The position numbers were made by a program, and so were the translations under genes. This document shows positions 17,734 through 26,920 of a stretch of 64,000 bases of DNA, piece by piece. Position 1 is the stretch's first letter; each line of letters starts with the position of its first letter. The notes beneath the pieces are model-generated. The model saw only the letters and a list, made by a program, of their open reading frames with translations. It was not told where the DNA came from and did no database searches. This DNA comes from Shewanella denitrificans OS217. Its GTDB lineage: Bacteria > Pseudomonadota > Gammaproteobacteria > Enterobacterales > Shewanellaceae. The stretch covers positions 992,001 to 1,056,000 of the forward strand of contig NC_007954.1 of NCBI RefSeq assembly GCF_000013765.1, written 5' to 3'.

Positions 17734-18378
17734 CTAGTGAGCGTTGAGCAACTTGGCAGCGGTTAAAATAAGCTCTGGTGCAGGCCTGACTTTAAAATTT
17801 GGGTTGATGTATTGAAAATGCACCAGTCCGTTTGTGTCAATCAAGTAAACCGCAGGCACAGGCAAGACTAAGCGTTTTTCACCAAGAGGGGTAACCCAGA
17901 GTGGGTTTTCAAGTTTCATTTTCTGGGTATAAATTTGAGTAACCTCGGCACTTGTGAAATACGCCAAACCAAAGGCTTGTGACGCCGCCATATTGGCATC
18001 AGACAAGAGCAAGTAATCCAGCTTGTTATCTCTTACTGAGGCTTTTAATTGCGCCGGCGTGTCCGGTGAAATCCCCACTAATTGAAATCCCATCTCAATC
18101 AACTTTGGCTCAATGGCTTTCAATTGGCCCATTTGCGCGTTACAAAATGGACACCAACCGCCGCGATAAAAGAAAAATACCGTGGGTTTCTGGCTGACGA
18201 GTTCAGTTAAGTTGACCGCTTTACCGTCAATATTATTGAGTGTGAGCTCAGGTAAAGTTTGCCCATTCATCAAGGGCATGACAGATAGCTCATCCATAGC
18301 TATGGGTTTGGCGAGAACATTGACACTGAGTAGGGTGCAAACTGCACCTAAGGTGAGGGCGCGTAATAAGGATTTCAT
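17734..18378 (-). CDS. Exported AhpC/TSA-type peroxiredoxin-like protein
   Basis: 214 residues from ATG 18376-18378, giving a signal peptide MKSLLRALTLGAVCTLLSVNVLA. The thioredoxin fold shows FFFYRGGWCPFCNAQMGQL with a CxxC pair and LVGISPDTPAQLK. It belongs to the redoxin/peroxiredoxin-like group and probably reduces peroxides or acts as a periplasmic thiol protein. A longer frame back to 18453 exists, but it would start inside the inverted repeat 18440-18476 and would bury the signal peptide. Confidence 0.8.
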   Translation of the reverse strand: MKSLLRALTLGAVCTLLSVNVLAKPIAMDELSVMPLMNGQTLPELTLNNIDGKAVNLTELVSQKPTVFFFYRGGWCPFCNAQMGQLKAIEPKLIEMGFQLVGISPDTPAQLKASVRDNKLDYLLLSDANMAASQAFGLAYFTSAEVTQIYTQKMKLENPLWVTPLGEKRLVLPVPAVYLIDTNGLVHFQYINPNFKVRPAPELILTAAKLLNAH

Positions 18379-18439
18379 CGAGTAATGACCTTTATCTGAA
18401 TACATGAGCCGAATAAGACCTGCGGATGGCAATTTGTAT

Positions 18440-18476
18440 TTCATACCAATCACATAATTAATGTGATTGGTATGAA
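18440..18476. repeat. Perfect 37-bp inverted repeat
   Basis: 16-bp arms TTCATACCAATCACAT / ATGTGATTGGTATGAA around a 5-nt AATTA loop, upstream of the peroxiredoxin-like gene. Half copies of the ATACCAATC motif occur near 28000-28017, 29594-29612 and 47007-47025, always intergenic, so this looks like a dispersed palindromic element. It could also terminate transcription or stabilise mRNA. Confidence 0.75.
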
Positions 18477-18519
18477 CCCTATAAAAAACACAATAAAAAA
18501 AGCAAAGTACTAACGTAAT

Positions 18520-18546
18520 AAAAAAGGCGCCCTAGGCGCCTTGTTG
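18520..18546 (-). terminator. Terminator after RhlE-like helicase 1
   Basis: Read on the minus strand: AAGGCGCC-TAG-GGCGCCTT followed by a T run, 33 bp past the helicase stop codon. A strong GC-rich stem with a 3-nt loop. Confidence 0.85.
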
Positions 18547-18578
18547 GTATTTAAGCTAAGTGTTTACCCAAAGGGAAG

Positions 18579-19880
18579 TTACTTAATCTTCTTGTATTTT
18601 ACTGTGCTGGTAGGTTTGCCTACTTTGACGCGGCGACCTTGCATGTTTTTCTCACCCACAACCTGAGCGCCGACGTTATCGTTACGCTCCTGCTTCTTAC
18701 CAAAGCTGCGACGCTTCTCTATGGTTTTAAGCAGTAGCTCGCGGCTGCTGACTTCATAACCTGGCACGGTAATGCGGCGAATTTTCTGGCCGATAAGCTT
18801 TTCGATGTCAGCAAGAGTGCGCTCTTCTTCGCGGCTAACGAATGAAATGGCAACCCCTGTCTTACCCGCACGGCCGGTACGGCCAATACGGTGCACGTAA
18901 TCTTCAGCAAGGAAGGGCAAGTCATAGTTGACCACGTATTCTAAACCTTGAATGTCTAGACCACGGGCGGCAACTTCGGTAGCCACTAAGACCCGTACCT
19001 TGCCTTCAATAAATTCACGTAGGGCGCGGCGACGGCTGCCTTGGGCTTTCTCGCCATGCACTACGGCCGACGGAATACCATCTAAGTTAAGCTCTGTGAC
19101 TAATTTGTCTGCATCGGCGCGGGTGGCGGTAAACACCAGTACCTGCTGCCAATTTTTGGTGCCAATAAGTTCTGATAATAATTCGCGCTTACGTCGCTGC
19201 TCAACGGGGTAAACCACCTGGCTTACGGTGGCAGCCGTGGTGTTTTGCTTGTCGGCGCTGATAATTTTTGGCTTGTCCAGCATGTCATTGGCAAGCTTTT
19301 TAACCGCCGTTGAGAAGGTGGCTGAAAATAACAGATTCTGTCTTTTCTTATTCACGGCTTGAAGAATTTTTTGGATATCTGTGCTGAAACCCATATCGAG
19401 CATGCGGTCGGCTTCGTCTAATACTAAGAATTCCACATTTGACAGGCTTAAATTACAGGCCACTATGTGCTCGAGTAAACGACCTGGGGTTGCCACTATG
19501 ATGTCGGCGCCTTGCTTAAGCTTTTGCGCTTGGGTGGCCATTTTCATGCCGCCGTAGATGGTGAGCACGCTGATGTTCATGTGCTTACTGTAGGCGCTGA
19601 TATTGTCGGCAACTTGGGCGGCGAGCTCGCGAGTTGGGGTTAAAATAAGCGCGCGGGCATTTGAATGCTGCACCGTCATAGGTCTTTCATGCATTTTTTG
19701 CAGAATAGGCAGGGCGAACGCGGCTGTCTTGCCTGTGCCGGTTTGTGCGCTGGCTAATACGTCTTCACCGCGGCGAATAGCTGGAATAGCTTGTTGCTGC
19801 ACTGGCGTCATATTCTGATAACCGCACTCAGCGATCGCGCGTAAAATTTCTGGGGCGAAGCTAAAAGATTCGAATTTCAT
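18579..19880 (-). CDS. DEAD-box RNA helicase, RhlE-like
   Basis: 433 residues. All helicase motifs are present: Q motif (GYQNMTPVQQQAIP), motif I ASAQTGTGKT, Ia PTRELA, Ib TPGRLLEH, DEAD, SAT (LFSATFS), IV-VI with ARGLDIQGLEYVVNYDLP and HRIGRTGRAG. The sequence is closest to RhlE among the E. coli paralogues, with a short basic C-terminal tail. RhlE-group proteins remodel rRNA or mRNA structure. A second RhlE-like gene lies at 25380. It is transcribed alone. Confidence 0.9.
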   Translation of the reverse strand: MKFESFSFAPEILRAIAECGYQNMTPVQQQAIPAIRRGEDVLASAQTGTGKTAAFALPILQKMHERPMTVQHSNARALILTPTRELAAQVADNISAYSKHMNISVLTIYGGMKMATQAQKLKQGADIIVATPGRLLEHIVACNLSLSNVEFLVLDEADRMLDMGFSTDIQKILQAVNKKRQNLLFSATFSTAVKKLANDMLDKPKIISADKQNTTAATVSQVVYPVEQRRKRELLSELIGTKNWQQVLVFTATRADADKLVTELNLDGIPSAVVHGEKAQGSRRRALREFIEGKVRVLVATEVAARGLDIQGLEYVVNYDLPFLAEDYVHRIGRTGRAGKTGVAISFVSREEERTLADIEKLIGQKIRRITVPGYEVSSRELLLKTIEKRRSFGKKQERNDNVGAQVVGEKNMQGRRVKVGKPTSTVKYKKIK

Positions 19881-20251
19881 CTTGTGGGTCCTGTATGTAC
19901 GTCAAATGGAGCAAAGGGTCGAGGGCTATTTCTCGAATATATCTGTTTCGAATGTGCGGTCTCGAATGTGCCAGCCAACAGAGTAAATCAAGATGGCTGT
20001 TAATCTGGCTAATCTCTGCTTTGGGTCAAGATATCCTACCCAAGCAGTGCCGCAATTTGTTGCAGTTAAGCGGCGGCGGAGTATAGCAAAGTTTTAGCCT
20101 GAGTCAGAGCTTATTTTAACAGCAAGGGCAGGCTAATGAAGTGTTTAACCGATTATGCTAGTGGGGCGGGGAATTAAAGGGTAACAAAAGTACTTAAACA
20201 ACACACCAAAGGAATGGACTCATCTGGTGTGAAGTTATTGATAAATCGCTG

Positions 20252-22066
20252 TTAAATGGCTTTGGTCACACGTTTTAGCCAGCCAAGTTCTGCCTCTGGC
20301 ATTAATGGCGCTAACGTGGTGAAGACTTGGCTGTGATAATCATTGAGCCAGTTCACCTCGAACTCTGTCAGCAGGGTTTTATCAATTAAGCGCACATCAA
20401 TGGGGATTAAGGTCAAGGCATCGAATTGATACATTTCACGCTCCGCTCCCTTAAGGGCTTCACAGGGAATGATGGCCACTAAGTTTTCGATGCGAATACC
20501 AAACTCATTAGCGCGGTAATAGCCAGGCTCATTGGAGAGCACCATGCCAGGCAACAAGGCCACGTTATTGACATTTTTACCTATGCGCTGGGGGCCTTCA
20601 TGGACATTTAAGAAGTGCCCTACGCCATGACCCGTACCGTGATCGTAATCAAACCCATGCTGCCATAGGTATTGACGCGCCAAGGCATCCAGCTGCTGAC
20701 CGCTAGTGCCTTTGGGGAAGCGGGCAGTATCTAAGGCAATATGGCCCTTAAGCACTAAGGTCACCATCTTACGTTGCTCATCGGTGACCTTGCCGATAGC
20801 GACGGTGCGAGTCACATCCGTGGTGCCATCTAAGTACTGGGCGCCAGAATCCACTAAGTAGATGCTGTCCATGGTCATTTGAGCTGGGGTGCCATCCGCG
20901 TGGTTGTAGTGACACATGGCGGCATTGGCGCCTGTGGCTGAAATGGTATCAAAGCTTGGCTCACGATATAGCGGGTCTTCTAGGCGAAAGCTCTCTAATT
21001 TATCCGCCAGCACGCCTTCATGGTGTAATTTATGGTTAGCGACCTCGGCATCCAGCCAAGCTAAGAAGCGGCTCACGGCAACGCCATCACGTACATGACT
21101 TGCGCGCATGCCAGCAAGCTCGGCGCTGTTTTTCTGGGCCTTAGGCAGGGCGACAGGATCGAGTCCAGCGACTAATTTGGCGCCGCCTTTAAGGGCTAAA
21201 CGTTGAGACCAGGCATTGGCAGAATTGGGATCGGCAAGTAACTTCACGCCGTTTAAATCACTTAGGGCTTGGGCAAGCTCAGTTTCAGGCCTAAAGCTCA
21301 CTCCCGCGCCCACATGCTCATGAATACCTTCTGGCAACTTGTCTAAATCAACAAACACACTCATATCACCATTGGCTGACAATAAGGCGCAGCCTAAAGT
21401 GACGGGTAAGCGCGGCACATCACCGCCACGAATATTCAGCAGCCAGCAAAACGAATCTAGCGCCGAAATCAGCGCCACATCGGCGCCTTGCTTTTTGACT
21501 AATTGACCCACTTGCAGACGTTTTTCAACACTGTCTCTGCCAGCGCCTTGATGGCTAAACAAGGTTATCATGGCTTTAGAAGGCGCAGGTCTGTCATGCC
21601 AGTTGTCATCCACTGGATTGCTGGCCAATTCCACTAGGCTCATTTGATGCTTTTCAAGCAGGGCTTTGGCGTTATCAAACCAGGCTAAGGTGTGCAAACG
21701 GCTGTCTATACCAATTTTGGCACCTGGGCTTAGGGTATCGATTAACCACTGAATTTGCGGTGTGTCGGTAAGGCTTAGGTACTCATACAAGCTAGCATCC
21801 ACCTGTTTGGGGACTTGCACTGTATAACGGCCGTCGGTAAAAATAGCGGCTTTGCCCGCAAGTACGTTATCCGTTAGTACAATGGCCATACCGGCCGAAC
21901 CGGTGAAGTTAGTGGCCCAGTACAGACGCTCGTTGCGCTCAGGCACGTATTCGCCAAGGTATTCATCGGCACGGGGAATAATAAAGGCATCGACTTGGGC
22001 TGATTTTAATTGGCGGCGTATGGCGCTTAGGCGCTCGGCGATTACTTGGCTGCTTGGGTTTGACAT
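20252..22066 (-). CDS. Xaa-Pro aminopeptidase (M24B), long form
   Basis: 604 residues with two creatinase-like N-terminal domains and a C-terminal pita-bread catalytic domain. Metal ligands are visible in YLVDSGAQYLDGTTDVTRT, HGTGHGVGHFLNVHEGP, LSNEPGYY and GIRIENL. It corresponds to the large three-domain prolidase-like enzymes (as XPNPEP1), longer than E. coli PepP (441). It probably releases N-terminal residues preceding proline in the cytoplasm. It is divergent from a second M24 gene at 22265. Confidence 0.9.
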   Translation of the reverse strand: MSNPSSQVIAERLSAIRRQLKSAQVDAFIIPRADEYLGEYVPERNERLYWATNFTGSAGMAIVLTDNVLAGKAAIFTDGRYTVQVPKQVDASLYEYLSLTDTPQIQWLIDTLSPGAKIGIDSRLHTLAWFDNAKALLEKHQMSLVELASNPVDDNWHDRPAPSKAMITLFSHQGAGRDSVEKRLQVGQLVKKQGADVALISALDSFCWLLNIRGGDVPRLPVTLGCALLSANGDMSVFVDLDKLPEGIHEHVGAGVSFRPETELAQALSDLNGVKLLADPNSANAWSQRLALKGGAKLVAGLDPVALPKAQKNSAELAGMRASHVRDGVAVSRFLAWLDAEVANHKLHHEGVLADKLESFRLEDPLYREPSFDTISATGANAAMCHYNHADGTPAQMTMDSIYLVDSGAQYLDGTTDVTRTVAIGKVTDEQRKMVTLVLKGHIALDTARFPKGTSGQQLDALARQYLWQHGFDYDHGTGHGVGHFLNVHEGPQRIGKNVNNVALLPGMVLSNEPGYYRANEFGIRIENLVAIIPCEALKGAEREMYQFDALTLIPIDVRLIDKTLLTEFEVNWLNDYHSQVFTTLAPLMPEAELGWLKRVTKAI

Positions 22067-22213
22067 GCTGACTCCATGGAAGGCGACGAATGAAAGGGCT
22101 CTCTAGCCTTTAATTAATTTAACCTTGCCCTATGTGGCATTGAGGCGAAAGATTAACTGATATTGACTCTTTGAGTATTCTTGCTGAATGTTATGGCGCA
22201 AATGGTAACGTGA

Positions 22214-22227
22214 TATTGTATACAATA
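22214..22227. promoter_or_regulatory. 14-bp palindrome, candidate operator
   Basis: TATTGTATACAATA is a perfect palindrome 37 bp before the ATG of the M24 gene at 22265 and in the divergent region with 20252-22066. The TTGTATACAA type recalls GntR-family operators. No regulator gene is adjacent. Confidence 0.4.
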
Positions 22228-22264
22228 CCAAAGTAATTCAATCAAATTAACCCTGGGAGAAAAT

Positions 22265-23524
22265 ATGACAATCGGTGTCGGTGGTGTGAGCCAGCAAGCA
22301 GCCTTAGCTAAATTAGCTGATATGACTCAAGATATAGCGCCAGTCACGGAAGCAGAGTTTTTACAGCGTATCGAGCGGGCGCAGCAATTAATGCAGCAGC
22401 AGGGCTTGGGGGCCATTTATGTCAACGCTGGCACTAATCTGTATTATTTTACCGGCACCCGTTGGTTTTCAAGTGAGCGTCTTGTAGGGGCCATCATCCC
22501 GGCAAAAGGCGAGGTTAAGTATATAGCACCCGCTTTTGAGCTTGATACCTTGCAAGGTTACATGACCATCAAAGGCCCTGTGCATACTTGGCATGAAGAT
22601 CAAAGTCCCTATGAGCTGGTGGAGCGGGTTATTACCCAATTGCGGCTAGATAATCTGCTGGAGACGCGAGGCGCGGCAATAAACGACAACGAGCCACTCA
22701 AGGTCGGCTTGGATGAATCAACGCCCTTTTTTATCACAGATGGCATAGCTCAAGCAGCCGCTGAGGTTAAATTTGTTAGTGCTAAAGCCGTCACTGCAGG
22801 CAGTCGAATGCTAAAATCAGCCACCGAAATTGCGCTAATCCAACGGGCCATGGACATGACCCTTGAGGTGCATAAGGCAGTGGCAAGTATCTTAGTCGAG
22901 GGGATAACTACTGCTGAGGTAGAAGATTTTATCGACCGTGCCCATTACGCGGTCGGCGCACCCAGAGGCTCGTATTTTTGCATTGTACTCTTTGGTGAAG
23001 ATACGGCTTACCCCCATGGAGTTAAGTCGCCCAAATCACTTGAACGCAATGACACTGTGCTGATAGACACTGGCTGTCAATTACAAGGTTATAACTCAGA
23101 TATTACTCGCACTTATGTGTTTGGTGAAGCCAGTCCGCGTCAGCGCGAGTTATGGCAATTGGAGCAAGCGGCCCAGCTGGCCGCCTTCAATACGGCAAAT
23201 CTAGGGGTGTCTTGTGCGGCGGTGGATTTAGCTGCGCGCAGGGTATTAGAAACCGCAGGTTTTGGTCCAGGATATGCGGTGCCAGGGCTGCCCCACCGGA
23301 CGGGTCATGGCATAGGCTTAGACATCCATGAATGGCCGTACTTAGTGCTCAATGACTTGACGCCACTTGATGTTGGCATGTGTTTTAGCAACGAGCCCAT
23401 GCTGTGCGTACCTGGAGAATTTGGCATTCGTCACGAAGATCACTTCTACATGACGGACACTGGCCCTAAGTGGTTCACTGAGCCAGCTCACTCAATCGAT
23501 GACCCTTTCGCCTTAGCCTGCTAA
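22265..23524 (+). CDS. M24 family metallopeptidase (Xaa-Pro peptidase)
   Basis: 419 residues: an N-terminal creatinase-like domain (about 30-180) and a C-terminal M24 domain with ligands in VLIDTGCQLQGYNSDITRTY, HRTGHGIGLDIHEWP, SNEPML and GIRHEDHF. No signal peptide, so cytoplasmic. GGGAG precedes the ATG. Its substrate (dipeptide prolidase or aminopeptidase) cannot be fixed from sequence. It ends at a strong terminator. Confidence 0.88.
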   Translation: MTIGVGGVSQQAALAKLADMTQDIAPVTEAEFLQRIERAQQLMQQQGLGAIYVNAGTNLYYFTGTRWFSSERLVGAIIPAKGEVKYIAPAFELDTLQGYMTIKGPVHTWHEDQSPYELVERVITQLRLDNLLETRGAAINDNEPLKVGLDESTPFFITDGIAQAAAEVKFVSAKAVTAGSRMLKSATEIALIQRAMDMTLEVHKAVASILVEGITTAEVEDFIDRAHYAVGAPRGSYFCIVLFGEDTAYPHGVKSPKSLERNDTVLIDTGCQLQGYNSDITRTYVFGEASPRQRELWQLEQAAQLAAFNTANLGVSCAAVDLAARRVLETAGFGPGYAVPGLPHRTGHGIGLDIHEWPYLVLNDLTPLDVGMCFSNEPMLCVPGEFGIRHEDHFYMTDTGPKWFTEPAHSIDDPFALAC

Positions 23525-23542
23525 AACAAGTTCCGCTAACAA

Positions 23543-23575
23543 ACAAAAGCCTCCATCTGGAGGCTTTTGTTTTTT
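23543..23575 (+). terminator. Rho-independent terminator
   Basis: 12-bp perfect stem ACAAAAGCCTCC / GGAGGCTTTTGT with loop ATCT and a T tract, 19 bp after the M24 gene stop. Confidence 0.92.
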
Positions 23576-23645
23576 CCTAGTTTTCAGCGAAACCATGGTT
23601 GAAAGCGCTAGGTTCTTAATTTGGGGTGTTGTGGAAGAGTTACAA

Positions 23646-23803
23646 TCACCTTGAAAATACCAGCCTATTGATATTGGCGTACAGTCTCATCATGGCATGT
23701 CCCTCTGCGACACGCAGCAAGTCCGTCCTTGGATGCTCGAACATCCCGTCCATGGGATGGACGGTCTTCTCGCAACTTGCCATGATATGCCTCTTAATAG
23801 CTG
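23646..23803 (-). repeat. Repeat A, isolated copy (A4) with 45-codon frame
   Basis: Same core as A2: GACACGCAGCAAGTCCGTCC, hairpin CCGTCCAT-GGG-ATGGACGG and GACGGTCTTCTCGCAA. A 45-codon minus-strand frame (23783-23646) starts MASCEKTVHPMDGMFEHP and agrees with the A2 frame (MVICETTVHPMDGMFEHP), and both continue to a RLVF(K/S)R segment despite dissimilar sequence between. It is the only copy outside the two clusters, so the element is dispersed. Whether the frame is translated is unknown. Confidence 0.75.
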
Positions 23804-23933
23804 TGTTGTGATTAAAGTTTCAATAGATTCAAATCAACTCTTAGGTGTAAGTCATTAGAGCAAACTGTGATGCTCAACACTTAAGCTTTGGAACAAGATA
23901 ATTTCTGATCCCATATGGGGCTAAATAAAGGGC

Positions 23934-24410
23934 TTAGTTAATCTTGAGTAGCTCTACATCAAAAATCAGTACTGAGCCGCCGGTAATTTTACCTGTGGAG
24001 CGGTTGCCATAGGCGAGGGTGCTTGGGATAAAGAAACGATACTTGTCGCCAACACTCATGAGTTGCAACCCTTCGGTCCAACCTGCGATCACTTGGTTAA
24101 GTGGAAAAGCGATAGGTTCTCCGCGCTCCACTGAGCTGTCAAACACTGTGCCATCAATCAAGGTGCCGTGATAATGCACTGTGACGGTATCGCTGGCCTT
24201 AGGCTTGATAGCCTCTTGGGTGTCAGCCTGCGTGAGTACCATAAACTGCAGCCCAGAAAGGGTTGTGAATACCCCTTCTTTATTGGCATTGTCGGCGAGA
24301 AAGACTTTGCCAGCTTCTATGTTGGCGGCGGCGAGCTTTTGATTATTGGCATTGCTGTAAAAATAAAAAATCACGCAGGCAATCACTATCGCGGCGAGTA
24401 ATACTTTCAT
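23934..24410 (-). CDS. FKBP-type peptidyl-prolyl isomerase, membrane-anchored
   Basis: 158 residues. An N-terminal hydrophobic segment (2-19, VLLAAIVIACVIFYFY) probably anchors it to the inner membrane facing the periplasm. The C-terminal FKBP domain (about 65-156) shows VTVHYHGTLIDGTVFDSS, NQVIAGWTEGLQLMSVGDKYRFFIP and LAYGNR. It accelerates proline cis-trans isomerisation during folding. It is shorter than FkpA/FklB because the N-terminal dimerisation domain is largely missing. Confidence 0.88.
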   Translation of the reverse strand: MKVLLAAIVIACVIFYFYSNANNQKLAAANIEAGKVFLADNANKEGVFTTLSGLQFMVLTQADTQEAIKPKASDTVTVHYHGTLIDGTVFDSSVERGEPIAFPLNQVIAGWTEGLQLMSVGDKYRFFIPSTLAYGNRSTGKITGGSVLIFDVELLKIN

Positions 24411-24564
24411 TTGAGCCTCATTGGGTCTTATGACCTTGATTAAATTAATAGGAAGTTAACGCTTGCTGGCATGTTACCCATAGTTGCTCAGCGGGTAAAG
24501 TGCTGATGGTTTTCATGGGGTTGCGCGACTCGATGAAGTTATTCCCTTAACTTATTTCCTCAAC

Positions 24565-25227
24565 TTATTCCTTCAAGAATTCGGCATGGATCTCAAGTTG
24601 GACGTCATTGCCGACTATGGGGATGTAACTTGTCATGCCAAAGTCGGCGCGCTTGATGCTGGCATTAGCGCTAAAACCTAAGGTGTATTTTCCCGTCATC
24701 CAATTATCGGCGCCGCCATGAAAGCGAGCATTAAAGCTTATGGGCCTCGTTATGCCATGCAAAGTCAGTTTGCCATGAAACACAAATTCCCCATTGCTTG
24801 TTTGGGTCACAGACTCACTGATAAAATGCGCCTTTGGGAACTGCTCACTGTCAAACCAAGTGCTGTCTTGCAGGGTTTGTTCGAGTGTTAGATTATTAAC
24901 ATCGATTGAGGCGATAATCACTTCGGCTTCGAGTTTGGCGGCAGCCATATTCTCGGGAGTAAAATCTAAGTTGGCCTGTAATTGGTTAAATCGGCCCACA
25001 TAGGTTGAAAGCCCTAAATGCTGGATTTTAAACACCAATGAGGCATGGTTTGGGTCGAGTTTATATTGCCCTGGTTTAAGTGCGGCAAGCTCAGGAGTGA
25101 CTTTCGGGGCAATTAAACTGATGCAGCCAGTTAAAGACAAACCTAAGGACAAGCATAACAGCAGGCTCAAGTTGAGGGAGGCGCTCCTAATGCTTGAAGA
25201 AATGCTGGCTAGTAATTTGATAAACAT
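24565..25227 (-). CDS. YceI family lipoprotein
   Basis: 220 residues. The signal sequence ends in the lipobox LSLTGC (Cys near residue 35), so the protein is predicted to be lipid-anchored. The rest is a YceI/lipocalin-like beta barrel: YKLDPNHASLVFKIQHLGLSTY near the start, LTLHGITRPISF and ASIKRADFGM(T)SYIP. YceI proteins bind polyisoprenoids; soluble periplasmic forms are more common than lipoproteins. Confidence 0.87.
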   Translation of the reverse strand: MFIKLLASISSSIRSASLNLSLLLCLSLGLSLTGCISLIAPKVTPELAALKPGQYKLDPNHASLVFKIQHLGLSTYVGRFNQLQANLDFTPENMAAAKLEAEVIIASIDVNNLTLEQTLQDSTWFDSEQFPKAHFISESVTQTSNGEFVFHGKLTLHGITRPISFNARFHGGADNWMTGKYTLGFSANASIKRADFGMTSYIPIVGNDVQLEIHAEFLKE

Positions 25228-25379
25228 AGATAAGTCCCAGTAATACGTATGACGAATGATGCGATTGCTAGCATAAAGTAAAACTTAATCTCTGTCGCTG
25301 ACTTAAGTCCTGCTATAATCGGCGTCACAGCGCATCTTTGCCCTATTTTTTTCGTTTACTTCACTCATTGAGACCCAAC

Positions 25380-26801
25380 ATGCCTTTTTCAACACTTGGA
25401 TTGAGCCAACCCATTTTATTAGCCTTGGAGGAGTTAGGTTATCAAACACCGACCCCCATTCAGGAAAAGGCCATCCCGGTAATTTTAGAAGGTCACAACC
25501 TGATTGCGGCGGCGCAAACCGGCACAGGTAAAACGGCAAGTTTTGTACTGCCGCTGCTTGAGCTGATTAATAACACCAGTCTTGATAACACAGTGAAAGT
25601 GCGCCCTAAGCGTATTCGTGCACTGATTTTAACCCCCACTCGTGAACTTGCTGTGCAGGTTGCTGAGAATATTGAACAATACAGTAAGCATCTTTCCCTG
25701 ACCTCCCTTGCCATCTATGGGGGTGTCGATGCTGCGCCCCATAAGAAGCGCTTGATAGAAGGGGTGGATATTCTGGTGGCAACCCCTGGGCGTTTGCTGG
25801 ACATGTACACCCAAAGGGCGGTGCATTTCGATGAGCTGACTCACCTTGTATTAGATGAAGCCGACAGAATGTTAGACATGGGCTTTATCGAAGACATTAA
25901 TAAAATCATCGATAAGTTGCCTCAAGAGAGACAAAACCTGTTGTTTTCGGCGACTTTGTCGCCTCAGGTGCGCTTCCTTGCTAAAACCGCAGTTCAGCAT
26001 GCGAAAGAAATCGCTATTTCAGCCAAGGTAGGTAAGCCCAAGATTGAGCAGTGGCTCACGGCGGTAGATAAAGAGAAGAAGTCGGCGCTAATAAGCCAAC
26101 TGATTAAAGAAAATGATTGGCCACAGGCGCTGATATTTATCGAAACCAAGCATGGCGCCGCCAAGCTTGTGAGCCAACTTGAGAAGCGTGATATTCAAGC
26201 CGAGGCTATTCACAGTGGCCGCAGCCAAGCTTCACGTGAGCAAGTATTAGCCGACTTTAAAAGCGGCAAAGTGCGATATCTTGTGGCCACAGGTATCGCC
26301 TCTCGCGGTTTAGATATTGATGATTTAGCTAGGGTGGTTAATTACGATTTGCCGTTTCCGCCAGAAGATTATGTTCACCGTATTGGCCGAACCGGCCGCG
26401 CTGGTGCACAGGGCGAGGCCATCAGTTTTGTGTCAAATGATGACTTTAAAAACCTGTGCGCTATAGAGCGTTTATTAGGCCATGAAATAGAGCGTAGAGT
26501 CATTGCAGGTTTTGAGCCGAAAAGGCCCTTGCCAGCATCAAACTTAAGCTTCGTGCCAGCCCACAAGCGTGACGGTCATCAGCCACGCACTAGCGAGCGC
26601 CACACCACTAAAGCGCGCACCCCAGTCAAGCCTAAAGCCCCAAGAGAGGGTGTGCCATTTGAGCCTCGTCAAGGCAGAAGCGCAGAGCAAACCCAGGGCA
26701 GAACTCAAAAAAGCCGGGATCCAAGTTCGAATACCGGCAACAGTAACCCCATTAATCAAGCGATATGGGGCAACAGAGACAGCAAAACAGATAAAAAATA
26801 G
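25380..26801 (+). CDS. DEAD-box RNA helicase, RhlE-like (second)
   Basis: 473 residues from ATG 25380 (MPFSTLGLSQPILLALEELG), a start that matches RhlE; the frame is open 14 codons upstream without support. Motifs: Q (GYQTPTPIQEKAIP), AAAQTGTGKT, PTRELA, TPGRLLD, DEAD, LLFSATLS, ASRGLDIDDLARVVNYDLP, HRIGRTGRAG. The C-terminal 90 residues are basic and disordered (KPKAPREG, TQGRTQKSRDPSS), as in RhlE, and likely bind RNA. Confidence 0.9.
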   Translation: MPFSTLGLSQPILLALEELGYQTPTPIQEKAIPVILEGHNLIAAAQTGTGKTASFVLPLLELINNTSLDNTVKVRPKRIRALILTPTRELAVQVAENIEQYSKHLSLTSLAIYGGVDAAPHKKRLIEGVDILVATPGRLLDMYTQRAVHFDELTHLVLDEADRMLDMGFIEDINKIIDKLPQERQNLLFSATLSPQVRFLAKTAVQHAKEIAISAKVGKPKIEQWLTAVDKEKKSALISQLIKENDWPQALIFIETKHGAAKLVSQLEKRDIQAEAIHSGRSQASREQVLADFKSGKVRYLVATGIASRGLDIDDLARVVNYDLPFPPEDYVHRIGRTGRAGAQGEAISFVSNDDFKNLCAIERLLGHEIERRVIAGFEPKRPLPASNLSFVPAHKRDGHQPRTSERHTTKARTPVKPKAPREGVPFEPRQGRSAEQTQGRTQKSRDPSSNTGNSNPINQAIWGNRDSKTDKK

Positions 26802-26849
26802 CTGCCAGCTTTAGGTTTTATCCCTAGGGATTGTCGATATCTTGCTGAA

Positions 26850-26885
26850 CAAAAAGGCCTAACATAGTGTTAGGTCTTTTTTTGT
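26850..26885. terminator. Bidirectional terminator
   Basis: AAAAAGGCCTAACA-TAG-TGTTAGGTCTTTTTTT between convergent helicase and CPBP protease genes; A and T runs on the two sides make it usable in both directions. Confidence 0.85.
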
Positions 26886-26920
26886 TCTAATACTTCGCTA
26901 ATGTTTACAGGCAAACGTGA

